This document shows, piece after piece, positions 12,081-32,594 of a DNA stretch of 64,000 nt. The first letter of the stretch is position 1, and the number at the start of each line of letters is the position of its first letter. The stretch lies in NCBI GenBank assembly GCA_034766995.1, contig CM068313.1, forward strand, positions 12,769,512-12,833,511, in the 5' to 3' direction. Below the pieces are notes generated by a model, which saw nothing but the letters and a program-made list of their open reading frames with translations, had not been told where the DNA came from and did no database searches. The DNA is from Acanthacorydalis orientalis (Eukaryota > Arthropoda > Insecta > Megaloptera > Corydalidae). The position numbers and the translations under genes are program-made.

Positions 12081-12709
12081 AAAAAAATGCGATTTTGGGG
12101 GGTTTTTGAGTTATTTTTGGTATTTATTATTATCTAATGATATAGAACATGAGAATACGCATCGAACAGTAAGAAATTTTTGTCATTTTTTTTACATTTT
12201 GGCTATTTTAAGCAAGAAAAACGTTTATTTTTGCGTATCCGCCATATCCGCATATCCGCAAAATCCAAAAAAATGCGATTTTTGGGTTTTTTTTGTTATT
12301 TTTGGTATTTATTATTATCTAATGATATAGAACATGAGAATACGCATCGAACAGTATGAAATTTTTGTCATTTTTTTTACATTTTGTATATTTTAAGCAA
12401 GAAAAACATTTATTTTTGCGAATGTTTTGCGGATATTTCGCGGTTTTTGTCACTTTTTCGGTATCAATTATAAACCTATGTTAATTTTGTCTCTTTTACG
12501 ATATAGAACATGAGAATACGCATCGAACGGTATGAAATAGTTGCTAGTTTTATAACATTTTGCATATTTTATGAAGGAATAACGGAAATTTTTGCAGATA
12601 TTTTGCGGTTTTTTTGATATTTCCGACATTTATTATGAACCGATGTTAATTTTGTCTAGAAATATACATAAAGCATTAAAAGACGAATCGACCAGTATTA
12701 ACTAGTTAC

Positions 12710-12790
12710 CAAAATATCCTACATATCAACAAAATAAACCATATCCGCCATATCCTCAATATCCGCCATATCCGCAATATATAAAATATC
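12710..12790. repeat. Inversion centre (type X), third copy
   Basis: CATATCCGCCATATCC run at the switch from forward to reverse monomers. The sequence is virtually the same as at 10,490-10,570. Its mirror image appears at about 15,935-16,010 (GGCGGATATTGAGGATATGG), on the other side of the giant palindrome. Confidence 0.8.
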
Positions 12791-14514
12791 CAAATTGTTT
12801 TAAAAATGGCAACTATTTCATACCGGTCGATGCGTATATAATTGTTCTATATGATATCTTATTTAAAATTAATATCAGTCCATAAAAATGTAGGAAATAT
12901 CAAATAAACTGCAAAAAATCACATTTTTTTGATATTGCGGATATTTCGTATATGGTGGATATTACGGATATTGCTTATTTTGTGGATATGTAGGATAATT
13001 TGGCAACTAATTAATACTGGTCGATTCGTCTTTTAATGCTTTATGTATATTTCTAGACAAAATTAATATCTGTCCGTAATAAATGTCGGAAATATCATAA
13101 AAACCGCAAAAAATCATCAAAAATTACAGTTTTTCCTTCATAAAATACCCAAAATGTTATAAAACTAGCAACTATTTCATACTGTCCTATGCGTTATTTA
13201 ATGTTCTATTTCATACTTGAGTCAAAACTGACATCGGTTTATAATAGATACCGAAAAAGTCACAAAAACCGCGAAAAATTAACAAAAATAAAGGTTTTTC
13301 ATGGCTAAAATATCCAAAATGCTATAAAAATGGCAACTATTTCATACTATCCGATGCGTATTTTAATATACTATATCATACATGAGTCAAAATTAACATC
13401 GGTTCATAATAGATACCAAAAAAGTCACAAAAACCGCGAAAAATTCGCGAAATTAAAGGTTTTTCATGCCTAAAATATCCAAAATGTTAAAAAAGTGGCA
13501 ACTATTTCATACTATCCGATGCCAATTTTAATGTTCTATATCATAACTGAGACAAAAATAACATCGGTTCATAATGGATACCGAAAAAGTTACAAAAACC
13601 GCGAAATATCCGCAAAATATCCGCAAAAAAAAACGTTTTCCTTGCTTAAAATATCCAAAATGTAAAAAAAATTACAAAAATTTCATACTGTTCGATGCGT
13701 ATTTTAATGTTCTATATCATAAGATAATAATAAATAACAAAAAATAACGAAAAACCCCCAAAAATCGCATTTTTTTGGATTTTGCGGATATGCGGATATG
13801 GCGGATACGCAAAAATAAACGTTTTTCTTGCTTAAAATAGCCAAAATGTAAAAAAATTTACAAAAATTTCATACTGTTCGATGCGTATTTTAATGTTCTA
13901 TATCATAAGATAATAATAAATAACAAAAAATAACGAAAAACCCCCAAAAATCGCATTTTTTTGGATTTTGCGGATATGCGGATATGGCGGATACGCAAAA
14001 ATAAACGTTTTTCTTGCTTAAAATAGCCAAAATGTAAAAAAAATTACAAAAATTTCATACTGTTCGATGCGTATTTTAATGTTCTATATCATAAGATAAT
14101 AATAAATAACAAAAAATAACAAAAAAACCCCAAAAATCGCATTTTTTTGGATTTTGCGGATATGCGGATATGGCGGATACGCAAAAATAAACGTTTTTCT
14201 TGCTTAAAATAGCCAAAATGTAAAAAAATTTACAAAAATTTCATACTGTTCGATGCGTATTTTAATGTTCTATATCATAAGATAATAATAAATAACAAAA
14301 AATAACGAAAAACCCCCAAAAATCGCATTTTTTTGGATTTTGCGGATATGCGGATATGGCGGATACGCAAAAATAAACGTTTTTCTTGCTTAAAATAGCC
14401 AAAATGTAAAAAAAATTACAAAAATTTCATACTGTTCGATGCGTATTTTAATGTTCTATATCATAAGATAATAATAAATACCAAAAATAACTCAAAAACC
14501 CCCAAAAATCGCAT

Positions 14515-14775
14515 TTTTTTGGATTTTGCGGATATGCGGATATGGCGGATACTCGGATATTGCGGATATGGCGGATATCATATCCGCGGCGGATATCATA
14601 TCCGCAGCGGATATCAAATCCGCGGCGGATATCATATCCGCGGCGGATTTCATATCCGCGGCGGATTACATATCCGCGGCGGATATCATATCCGCGGCGG
14701 ATATCATATCCGCGGCGGATATCATATCCGACATATCCGCGTATCCGCCATATCCGCATATCCGCAAAATCCAAA
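14515..14775. repeat. Inversion centre (type Y) with nine 18-bp near-palindromes
   Basis: About 14,575-14,730 holds nine units of GGATATCATATCCGCGGC, with variants such as ATCAAATCC, TTTCATATCC and TTACATATCC. The central base is the complement of that in the 9.7-kb array (CATATC versus GATATC contexts), so the two arrays lie in opposite orientation. This is the midpoint of the giant palindrome. ORFs of 96-108 residues overlap here on both strands because the 18-bp unit has no stop codon in most frames. Confidence 0.9.
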
Positions 14776-15934
14776 AAAATGCGATTTTTGGGGGTTTTTC
14801 GTTATTTTTTGTTATTTATTATTATCTTATGATATAGAACATTAAAATACGCATCGAACAGTATGAAATTTTTGTAAATTTTTTTACATTTTGGCTATTT
14901 TAAGCAAGAAAAACGTTTATTTTTGCGTATCCGCCATATCCGCATATCCGCAAAATCCAAAAAAATGCGATTTTTGGGTTTTTTTTGTTATTTATTATTA
15001 TCTTATGATATAGAACATTAAAATACGCATCGAACAGTATGAAATTTTTGTAATTTTTTTTACATGTTGGATATTTTAAGCAAGTTAAACGTTTTTTTTT
15101 GCGGATATTTTGCGGATATTTCGCGGTTTTTGTAACTTTTTCGGTATCCATTATGAACCGATGTTATTTTTGTCTCATTTATGATATAGAACATTAAAAT
15201 TGGCATCGGATAGTATGAAATAGTTGCCACTTTTTTAACATTTTGGATATTTTAGGCATGAAAAACCTTTAATTTCGCGAATTTTTCGCGGTTTTTGTGA
15301 CTTTTTTGGTATCTATTATGAACCGATGTTAATTTTGACTCATGTGTGATATAGTATATTAAAATACGCATCGGATAGTATGAAATAGTTGCCATTTTTA
15401 TAGCATTTTGGATATTTTAGCCATGAAAAACCTTTATTTTTGTTAATTTTTCGCGGTTTTTGTGACTTTTTTGGTATCTATTATAAACCGATGTCAGTTT
15501 TGACTCAAGTATGAAATAGAACATTAAATAATGCATAGGACAGTATGAAATAGTTGCTAGTTTTATAACATTTTGGGTATTTTATGAAGGAAAAACTGTA
15601 ATTTTTGATGATTTTTTGCGGTTTTTATGATATTTCCGACATTTATTACGGACAGATATTAATTTTGTCTAGAAATATACATAAAGCATTAAAAGACGAA
15701 TCGACCAGTATTAATTAGTTGCCAAATTATCCTACATATCCACAAAATAAGCAATATCCGTAATATCCACCATATACGAAATATCCGCAATATCAAAAAA
15801 ATGTGATTTTTTGCAGTTTATTTGATATTTCCTACATTTTTTATGGACTGATATTAATTTTAAATAAGATATCATATAGAACAATTATATACGCATCGAC
15901 CGGTATGAAATAGTTGCCATTTTTAAAACAATTT

Positions 15935-16010
15935 GGATATTTTATATATTGCGGATATGGCGGATATTGAGGATATGGCGGATATGGTTTATTTTGTTGA
16001 TTTGTAGGAT
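15935..16010. repeat. Inversion centre (type X), mirrored copy
   Basis: GCGGATATGGCGGATATTG and GGATATGGCGGATATGG units lie at a switch from forward to reverse monomers. This is the reverse complement of the 12,710-12,790 centre. It is followed by the complement of the CGACCAGTATTAACTAG monomer (CTAGTTAATACTGGTCG). Confidence 0.78.
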
Positions 16011-16839
16011 ATTTTGGTAACTAGTTAATACTGGTCGATTCGTCTTTTAATGCTTTATGTATATTTCTAGACAAAATTAACATCGGTCCATAATAAATGT
16101 CGGAAATATCAAAAAAACCGCCAAATATCTGCAAAAATTTCCGTTATTCCTTCATAAAATATGCAAAATGTTATAAAACTAGCAATTATTTCATACTGTT
16201 CGATGCGTAATTTCATGTTCTATATCGCAAAAGAGACAAAATTAACATAGGTTCATAATTGCTACCGAAAAAGTGACAAAAACCGCGAAATATCCGCAAA
16301 ACATCCGCAAAAATAAACGTTTTTCTTGCTTAAAATATCCAAAATGTAAAAAAAATTACAAAAATTTCATACTGTTCGATGCGTATTCTCATGTTCTATA
16401 TCATAAGATAATAATAAATACCAAAAATAACTAAAAAACCCCCCAAAATCGCATTTTTTTGGATTTTGCGGATATGCGGATATAACGTATACGCAAAAAT
16501 AAACGTTTTTCTTGCTTAAAATATCCAAAATGTAAAAAAAATGACAAAAATTTCATACTGTTGGATACGTATTCTCATGTTCTATATCATAAGATAATAA
16601 TAAATACCAAAAATAACTCAAAAACCCCCCAAAATCGCATTTTTTTGGATTTTGCGGATATGCGGATATAACGGATACGCAAAAATAAACGTTTTTCTTG
16701 CTTAAAATATCCAAAATGTAATAAAAATGACAAAAATTTCATACTGTTCGATGCGTATTCTCATGTTCTATATCATAAGATAATAATAAATACCAAAAAT
16801 AACTCAAAAACCCCCCAAAATCGCATTTTTTTGGATTTT

Positions 16840-16975
16840 GCGGATATGCGGATATAACGGATACGCGGATATGGCGGATATGCGGATACGGCGGATATTG
16901 CGGATATGGCGGATATGATGTCCGCAATATCCGCCATATCCGCGTATCCGTTATATCCGCATATCCGCAAAATCC
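16840..16975. repeat. Inversion centre (type Y), last copy
   Basis: GCGGATATAACGGATACGCGG and GGCGGATATTGCGGATATGG are followed, after a short GATGTCCGC junction, by the complementary arm (CGTATCCGTTATATCCGC). The 18-bp near-palindrome array is absent. This centre has its own TATAACGGATA arm variant, which is also found in the 184-bp monomers to its left (about 16,470-16,680). Confidence 0.8.
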
Positions 16976-17199
16976 AAAAAAATGCGATTTTGGGGGGTTT
17001 TTGAGTTATTTTTGGTATTTATTATTATCTTATGATATAGAACATGAGAATACGCATCGAACAGTATGAAATTTTTGTCATTTTTTTTACATTTTGGATA
17101 TTTTAAGCAAGTTAAACGTTTTTTTTTGCGGATATTTTGCGGATATTTCGCGGTTTTTGTAACTTTTTCGGTATCCATTATGAACCGATGTTATTTTTG

Positions 17200-18560
17200 T
17201 CTCATTTATGATATAGAACATTAAAATACGCATCGAACAGTTTGAAATAGTAACCATTTTTATAACATTTTGGATATTTTAAACAAGAAAAACCTGTATT
17301 TTTGCGGGTTTTTCGCGGTTTTTGTGACTTTTTCAGCATCTATTATGAACCGATGCTAATTCTGTCTTAGATATGATATAGTACATTGAATTACGAATCG
17401 AATAGTATGAAATAGTTGTCATTTTTGTAACAATTAGGATATTTTAAGCAAGAAAAACCTGTATTTTTGCGGGGTTTTCGCGGTTTTTGTGACTTTTTCG
17501 GAATCTATTATGAACCGATGTTAATTCTGTCTCAGATATGATATAGTACATTGAATTACGAATCGAATAGTATGAAATAGTTTTCATTTTTGTAACAATT
17601 AGGATATTTTAAGCAAGAAAAACCTGTATTTTTGCGTATTTTTCGCGGTTTTTGTGACTTTTTCGGTATCCACTATGAACCGATGTTAATTTTGTTATAT
17701 ATGATATAGAACATTGAAATACGATTCGAACAGAATGAAAGTTGCCACTTTCATCACATTTTGGACATTTCAAGCAAGAAAAACGCGTATTGTTGAGGGT
17801 TGTTTCGCGGTTTTTGCGACTGTTTCGGTATCCACTATGTACCAATGCTAATTTTGTCTTATGTATGATATAGAACATTAAAATACGAATCGAACAGTAT
17901 GAAATAGTTGTCATTTTTAGTATTTTAAGCAAGAAAAACGTGTATTTTTGCTGTTTTTTCGCTGTTTATGTTACTTTTTCGGTATCCATTATAAACCGAT
18001 GTTAATTTTGTCCCATATATGATATAGAACATTAAAATACGAATTTAACAGTATGTAATAGTCGCCATTTTTATAACAATTTGTATATTTTCAGCAATAA
18101 AAACTCGTGTTTCAGCGTTTTTTTGGACTTTTTTGGTATTTATTGTGGCCCAATTTTAATTTTTGTCTAAGATGTGTTATAGAATATTAAAATTCGCATT
18201 GATCAGTATGAATTAGTTGCCAAATATTAAATGGTTGAAAACCATTTTTTCTGTGGTTTTTGGATTTTTTCTGTATTTATTGTGAACCGATATTAATATT
18301 GTCTACTAATATTTATAAAGCATTTAAATAGGCATCGATCAGTATATCTTTATTGATAGATTTTAAATAATTTGTATATTTAAAGTGAGAAAGACTCATT
18401 TTTCAGTGGAGTTTTGACTTTTTCGGTATCCATTGTGGATTTATTTTAATTTTGTTTACAAATATATTTAAAACGTCAAAACATGCATGAACCTGTTTGA
18501 AATTATTGCTAAATTTTAAATAATTTGCATATTTTAAGCAAGAAAACCCCGTTAACAGAA
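17200..18560. repeat. Decaying edge of the 165-bp satellite
   Basis: About eight forward monomers become steadily less like the consensus toward the right. Anchors at about 17,230, 17,400 and 17,565 are near-consensus. Those at 18,050, 18,210, 18,330 and 18,490 keep only parts (CATTGATCAGTATGAATTAG, AGCATCGATCAGTAT). The last recognisable piece is the TTTTAAGCAAGAAAA box at about 18,530-18,545. Beyond about 18,560 no monomer is visible. Confidence 0.8.
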
Positions 18561-20393
18561 CCGTTTTTACTACTGAAATTGGTATTTGTTATCACACCTG
18601 TATGTAAAACTGTGATGTACAGCAAAGAAGTGTGAAATAAGTTTAATGACTTTAAAATATAATACATTTTCAAATTTGATTTTATATATTTTGATATAAA
18701 TGTAGCATTGTCCCAAAATATTTTCTGATAATCTGAAATATATAGATACTTGTAATAACAATCAACTAAATAACTAGAAAGTTTCCTTCATATTATTTAT
18801 TCGAATTCTTTATACAAGATAAAATGAAATTACATAAGTATCAAATCTAATTATGTAACATTCAAATAATGTTTTCTCCAAAACCATAAAAGTAAACGTC
18901 AAACCCACACACCTTCTTAAAAGAATAACCCATATGAAAAATTTAACAATAACAAAATTGCTTTCATACTATATTGACTTGAATCACTCTCTTGTTCTGT
19001 AGATATATTCTGTATTATTTTTTTCTTTATTACATTGGCAATGCTGTCAACAGATGAGTTCGGTAGATTCGTTAATAACACTATTTTTATTTTATATTAC
19101 ATTACATAAAAATCATGCCGAACTACTACACAGCAAGATATTATACAGAAAAAAAATTGTTTTTATGATCTGTCGTGAGCGCAGTGGAATAAATTTCAAC
19201 AGTGTACAGAGAAAAATAAATATCACAACATTATTTTAACAACTACTTCTTAAAAAGTCTAAATTAAGTACGAACAGATTTTTTGTCGCACAAAACAGCC
19301 TAAAAAATGTACGCATTTACACGTCAACTTATCGCTTCTTTGAACCGATTATTTTATGCGTTGTATGAATTATTTATCTTTCGTGATTTATATATACGTA
19401 TATATTTAATTCGACACAATATATAAACGGACAGCGATAAACAATCGTAATTTGATTCGAACATGTTAAGGCGAGCGACGGGCATAACTGATCGATAGGT
19501 TTGACTCAAAATTCCATTTGTATATGTATACACATATGTACATACAAATATACTATCCTGTTTTAATAAATTAATAGTTAAATTGTTTTTCAGAATATTT
19601 TAGCGATAGTTTGAATTAAATTACTACATTTTTAAAATTCGATCTTAACAAAGTACAAATTGTTTAATTTTTCCAAAACAGGTATATTTAATACGTTCTG
19701 TTTTGATTTTGTTATATTAGTTATAATGTACTTAGTATATTTTGTCTATTATATATCAAAAAATGGTAGTTGAAGACTGTTAAATATTTCTTACATTGAT
19801 AATATTGCTTATTTTTTTCTCTAAGTTTGTATCAGCTCATTATTTTTTAAAAATATTATGTTAATTTTTTTTAATTCTTTTTGAACTTTAATATCACTGG
19901 CAGTAATTAGAAAACAGTTGCTAATATGTTTTTATAAAATATGATGGAAGAAAATACAATATAGTTATAAAAATAATTAAGTATTTTTAATATCATATAT
20001 ATCCAGGCATATAAGTAATCACATTGACTGAAGGTAAAAAAAAAAAATTTATTAAACAAAGATTTTTGTTAAAGTAATTACTTTTTTTGTTTTCCTAAAT
20101 TCTCAAATTCACTTTATCATAAAATTACAAAGAAAATATTAATTTTTGATTACTTGTATTTTATAAAAAAGAATACGTTGTAAAACCTGTCGATCAGTTT
20201 AATACAAAATGCTTTAATAAATGTACAAAAAATACTTTGCCAATAAAAATTAAATACTCATATTAAAAAGAAATGATTTTTGTCCTACGAATAAAAGCTC
20301 ATTAGAATATTTTTTTTCAATTATTAATCTACAAATAAAATTAATAATGTACAGTAGTATTATTTAAGTACACCATTTTTTTAAATTTATATT
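18561..20393. other. Unique AT-rich DNA between satellite and neurobeachin 3' UTR
   Basis: No gene, RNA gene or repeat array is recognisable here. ORFs of about 60 residues (for example 18,570-18,761 and 19,054-19,239) show no family likeness and are typical of chance in AT-rich DNA. The right part probably belongs to the neurobeachin 3' UTR, which runs leftward from the stop codon at 20,694. Confidence 0.6.
20048..20053 (-). other. Candidate polyadenylation signal for neurobeachin
   Basis: TTTATT on the plus strand gives AATAAA on the minus strand, about 640 bp past the stop codon. It is the nearest one I noticed, in AT-rich DNA where chance matches are common, so the assignment is weak. 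Confidence 0.25.
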
Positions 20394-20428
20394 CATATAT
20401 ATATATATATATATATACATACATATAC

Positions 20429-20468
<40 letters not shown>

Positions 20469-20590
20469 ATGAGTGTGTGTACGTGTGTATTCACATACAT
20501 GTATATGTGTGTGTATATAAATGTGTGTATGTGTATATATAAATACACATCCGTACATAAACACACCTATGTACATACACAGAATGACCA
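20394..20590. repeat. Compound TA/CA/TG microsatellite in the neurobeachin 3' UTR
   Basis: Alternating purine-pyrimidine DNA throughout: (AT)n with CATACATA interruptions, then TGTGTG and CACATA segments. It begins about 100 bp beyond the neurobeachin stop codon and so probably lies in the 3' UTR. A minus-strand ORF across it (20,364-20,612) is rich in Tyr, Ile and His and is artefactual. Confidence 0.85.
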
Positions 20591-20693
20591 GCATAAAAAA
20601 ATTATATATCAATTGTTGCAGCTCTAAATCGCGTAAAATTTACTCCCACTAAAGGTTCCGTCAATTATTTTCACTATTGCACATTAAGAAACG

Positions 20694-29332
<8,639 letters not shown>

Positions 29333-29566
29333 CTGAAATAATAAAAAAAAAATATTAAAGACATTTTCTATAATAATAAAAATGCCAATATGAAGACAAC
29401 ACGATTTCGATTAAAAACACGAATGTTTCTGTTATATTTTCAATACAGGTTTATCGGAATTGTCATGTTACAGAACCATTTATTTCAATTGTGTCCATTC
29501 GTTACACCTATTACCGGTGTGAATTATCACCTGGGGCTGTGATGTACCAGTAACGCAACAACAAAA

Positions 29567-29572
<6 letters not shown>

Positions 29573-29618
<46 letters not shown>
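29573..29618. repeat. (TA)n microsatellite
   Basis: Uninterrupted (AT)23, about 240 bp upstream of the 5'-most Nbea exon in the window. Confidence 0.95.
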
Positions 29619-29620
<2 letters not shown>

Positions 29621-30204
29621 GTACAAAGACACGGGGCTACAGCAGAGATGCACGACATGTACTAAATGTTTCACACATGTTACATCCCACGCTGTATGCA
29701 ATAAATATATGGAAAAAAATGTTCGCTTAGTAATACCCAATCGGTACACTTTTTTAACTTTATCGAATCGTATATTAAAATATTTTAAGAACATAAATGT
29801 TTTTTAATCTTTACCAGTTTTATTTCCTTGTCTTTTATAAATCTGATTATAATAAACGCGTTTCATTAATTAATTAATATATCAAATGCCAAAAAGTTGC
29901 TTTTAACAAAATATTCAATAGTTGCTAATTTCAGTATTTTTTTAAATGATTTAAAATTTAAAATAAATTTTGAAAACTCATGCCGCACTCCCTGTGAGTA
30001 CAATTAACAATCTTGTAATTGTATGATAAACAATTATTTTAATAATTTTTTTATAAAAATGTTTTATTAAAATAAAAAAAAAATGTAAAACTTGAGACAA
30101 TAATCACAGTTATAGTTTTTCGGCACCGTGGATACATTCACTTCTTAAATGAATTTTAACTCTCTATAATTGCACGAATACTTTTTTTTTGATTGAAATA
30201 ATCA

Positions 30205-30285
30205 GTGGTTGATTATTAATCAATAGGATTATTGCTTATACCCACTTTAACGTCAACGCCACCATATTCAGAGTGCAGAGATACA
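30205..30285 (-). repeat. Fold-back repeat family A, fragment
   Basis: Reverse-orientation fragment: TGATTATTAATCAATAGG, ATTATTGCTTATA, and a GACGTTAAAG-type end. Diverged, recognised by order of blocks. Confidence 0.45.
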
Positions 30286-30604
30286 GATAATCCTGTCAAC
30301 CAGAAAATCGAAAAAAAATCCATTAGTTATTATCAGAATGATAATAGTCAATTATTTACCATTTGACGGAAAAAAACGCTTGTGTAGTTTGTGGACAGAG
30401 AAATGGATCATTTTTGAAAAAAAATTAGCAACAATGTTGAAAAATATAACTGTAAATAACATCTAAAATTTTATTATTATTTCGATTAGATTTTTAAGTG
30501 ATTTGTGAGGAGTAAAGTGATATTTAATTAATCTCAATATGAAAGATGCTCTTGTCTACTGCAGAATGATTTTTAAAAGGTCGGTTTTATGTATCATAAA
30601 ATAA

Positions 30605-30715
30605 TTTTTAACTCCCTCAAATACCACAAACATTTTGTTTAATCGAAAATTTTCGAATAATTGATTATTGATCATTTTTGATTGTTGCTTATGCGTATTT
30701 CAATCGTGCGACCAA
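30605..30715 (-). repeat. Fold-back repeat family A, one arm
   Basis: Reverse arm with CCACAAACATTTTGTT, TTGATTATTGATCATTTTTG and ATTGTTGCTTATGCG. It matches the complement of the arm at 61,165-61,300. Confidence 0.65.
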
Positions 30716-31324
30716 TCATTCTTCATTTGTTTTCGACTGGCATTTGTTTTTATAACGGATAATTTTTGACTCTTTCAAATAATGTATTGCAAACGGGATC
30801 AATACGTTTATAGTTTTATTATTTACTATGAACTCTTTATATCAATTTTTTAACCAGGATGAAAGTTTATGAAGAAATATTACTGAGTCTTTTATTTCTA
30901 ATGCAGTGTTCGAAGATACATTAATAATTTATGTATTTACTTATATGAATAAAGAAAAGAAATTGTGTTTTATGATTTAATTAGCGAAGTGAGGTTTAAT
31001 AATATAATTAAAATTTATACGCATATTTTTGAGAGATTTTGACTTACTATTTTTTAAAATTCAGCTATAACTAACAGTAATATCATATTATGATACTTGA
31101 TTTGAAAAATTCGGGCTTACTGTATATTTAGAGTGGTTAGCAATTTGTGGAAATGAATTTAATAAGTATTAAATTATATTTGTATATATTTTTATATAAA
31201 TAAAAAATTATATAGTTCAAGTAACGAAATTCGAAATGATGCAATATTATAAAAAATATATTTGTAAATTTAAAGAATTGTTAATTATTGAACTATTTTC
31301 CATAATAAAACATTATCAGGTTTT

Positions 31325-31475
31325 TTCTGTACCTTGACGCTCTGAACATCGTCATCGAAATGTGCATAAGCAACAATAAAAAATTATCAATCATAATTTA
31401 TTGGACATTTTTGATCAGAATTTTTTTGGTTTGTCCGGCGAAAAAGAATGCATTTGTGAAAATATAAAAAAATGT
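31325..31475 (+). repeat. Fold-back repeat family A, one arm
   Basis: Forward arm with ACGCTCTGAACATCGTCATC, GCATAAGCAACAATAAAAAA, ACATTTTTGATCAGAA and TTTGGTTTGTCCGG, then CATTTGTGAAAAT. Confidence 0.65.
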
Positions 31476-31499
31476 GTTGTAGAAAAATATTACTCATGT

Positions 31500-32135
31500 A
31501 ATTTAATACCAGAAACAATCTCCCGTGCGGATTATTACTGGATGACAAAACGTTGATGTTTACCAATCCGTGCTCTATCGCCCCTCGTACAAACCATACA
31601 AGCAACGAATTATTCGATTTCTAGTACCATTTAGGGGTGGTTAATATATCCACGACGTCCGTTCATAAATATTCTCGTTTGTTTTGTATGTGCGTGAGTG
31701 TGTGAATGTGTGTGTTTATGTTGTGTGTGTGTTGTGTTATTATAACAGTGTGCACATCACAAATAATACGTGATTATGAATTCCTCTCAGTATTTATTAT
31801 GTTTAGTCAGGCAATTTTGCGTCGGTGCACTATGATAAACCTTTGTGTTTCATTTTATGAAACAATGATAAACGTGTTCAATTTAAGACGATTAAATGAC
31901 GTACGGGTAATCAATTGTCAATGGATAAATGGACGTGCTTTACACTGCCAAGTATGAATACAAATAAAATAATAAATTAGAAGACAATTTGCGGCGTTCG
32001 GATGCGAGACGTTGGCTTAGAGCCAGGTGCAGACGACACAAGAATATTAAATGGGATTTCAGTATGTTTGGCTAATTTGTGACGCCCAGTCACTTAAATG
32101 CCGTTGTAGATTATAGCGGGGTTTAAAATTCGCTT
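31500..32135. other. GC-richer unique island, candidate regulatory DNA
   Basis: Stretches such as CTCCCGTGCGGATTATTACT (about 31,520), CGTGCTCTATCGCCCCTCGT (about 31,567) and GGCGTTCGGATGCGAGACGT (about 31,993) are more complex and GC-richer than the surrounding intron. They are neither repeats nor open frames with family likeness. In a mab-21/Nbea locus such islands are candidates for conserved non-coding elements. That is inference only. Confidence 0.3.
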
Positions 32136-32175
32136 AACTTTTTCATATATCACGTTTCATTTGCTTTTTCAATTT

Positions 32176-32178
32176 TAT

Positions 32179-32238
<60 letters not shown>
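32176..32238. repeat. (TA)n microsatellite with CATACATA start
   Basis: ACATACATACA followed by an uninterrupted (AT)n to about 32,236. Confidence 0.95.
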
Positions 32239-32594
32239 CTGAACGTCGAAGACACTGAAAATAGAGAATATCAGATTCGACAGATATACGAAACAGGATT
32301 AAAGAGAATGAAAAACAAAGTGTTAATAAATAAATTTCTTTCCTAGCAAATTAAAAATATAATGCGTTTCAAGGCTCGATTTGAAATTTTGATAGACTAC
32401 TTGGTACAAAATAAATATTTTGATTTTCACTTATATTCGAATACTTTAATTATCTTTCGAAAATGAATTACTTTCTAAATATCACTGTCATGGCATACGA
32501 TTGACTATACTGCACTCTAAAATCGATGGAATTGTCATAAAAATGGAATTATTGAATGTTTCCATAAAGAACTTTTAATGATGTTTGGTGATTA

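Larger units (their letters stand above)
12000..16920. repeat. Giant palindrome centred near 14,650
   Basis: Sequence left of 14,650 reappears to the right as its reverse complement, including rare markers. The segment near 13,180-13,250 with GAGTCAAAACTGACATCGG is mirrored near 15,485-15,550 (CCGATGTCAGTTTTGACTC). The type X centre at 12,750 is mirrored at 15,970, and the type Y centre at 12,010 at 16,910. The left arm is about 0.4 kb longer because it holds two extra 184-bp monomers. Arm identity looks high by eye. An exact value needs alignment. Confidence 0.8.
7616..18560. repeat. 165/184-bp satellite in alternating inverted blocks
   Basis: Monomers carry an anchor GAATCGAACAGTATGAAATAG, or its complement CTATTTCATACTGTTCGATTC. 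The basic period is 165 bp (anchors at 7,661, 7,826, 7,991, 8,156). A second class of about 184 bp, carrying GCGGATATGCGGATATGGCG, lies near the array centres. Orientation reverses repeatedly: forward to about 8,165, reverse to 9,640, forward to 10,490, reverse to 11,930, forward to 12,710, reverse to 14,515, forward to 15,935, reverse to 16,840, then forward to 18,560. Every reversal coincides with a GCGGATAT/ATATCCGC-rich centre. The block pattern repeats at 2.2-2.6 kb. No gene is present. ORFs of 60-108 residues come from stop-free simple units. Confidence 0.93.

Noticed and set aside
32161..32346. ORFs rich in Tyr-Ile at this and other TA microsatellites (for example 44,202, 46,806, 51,202, 52,332, 54,014)
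   Set aside because: (TA)n translates as an endless YIYI repeat in several frames. These are not genes.
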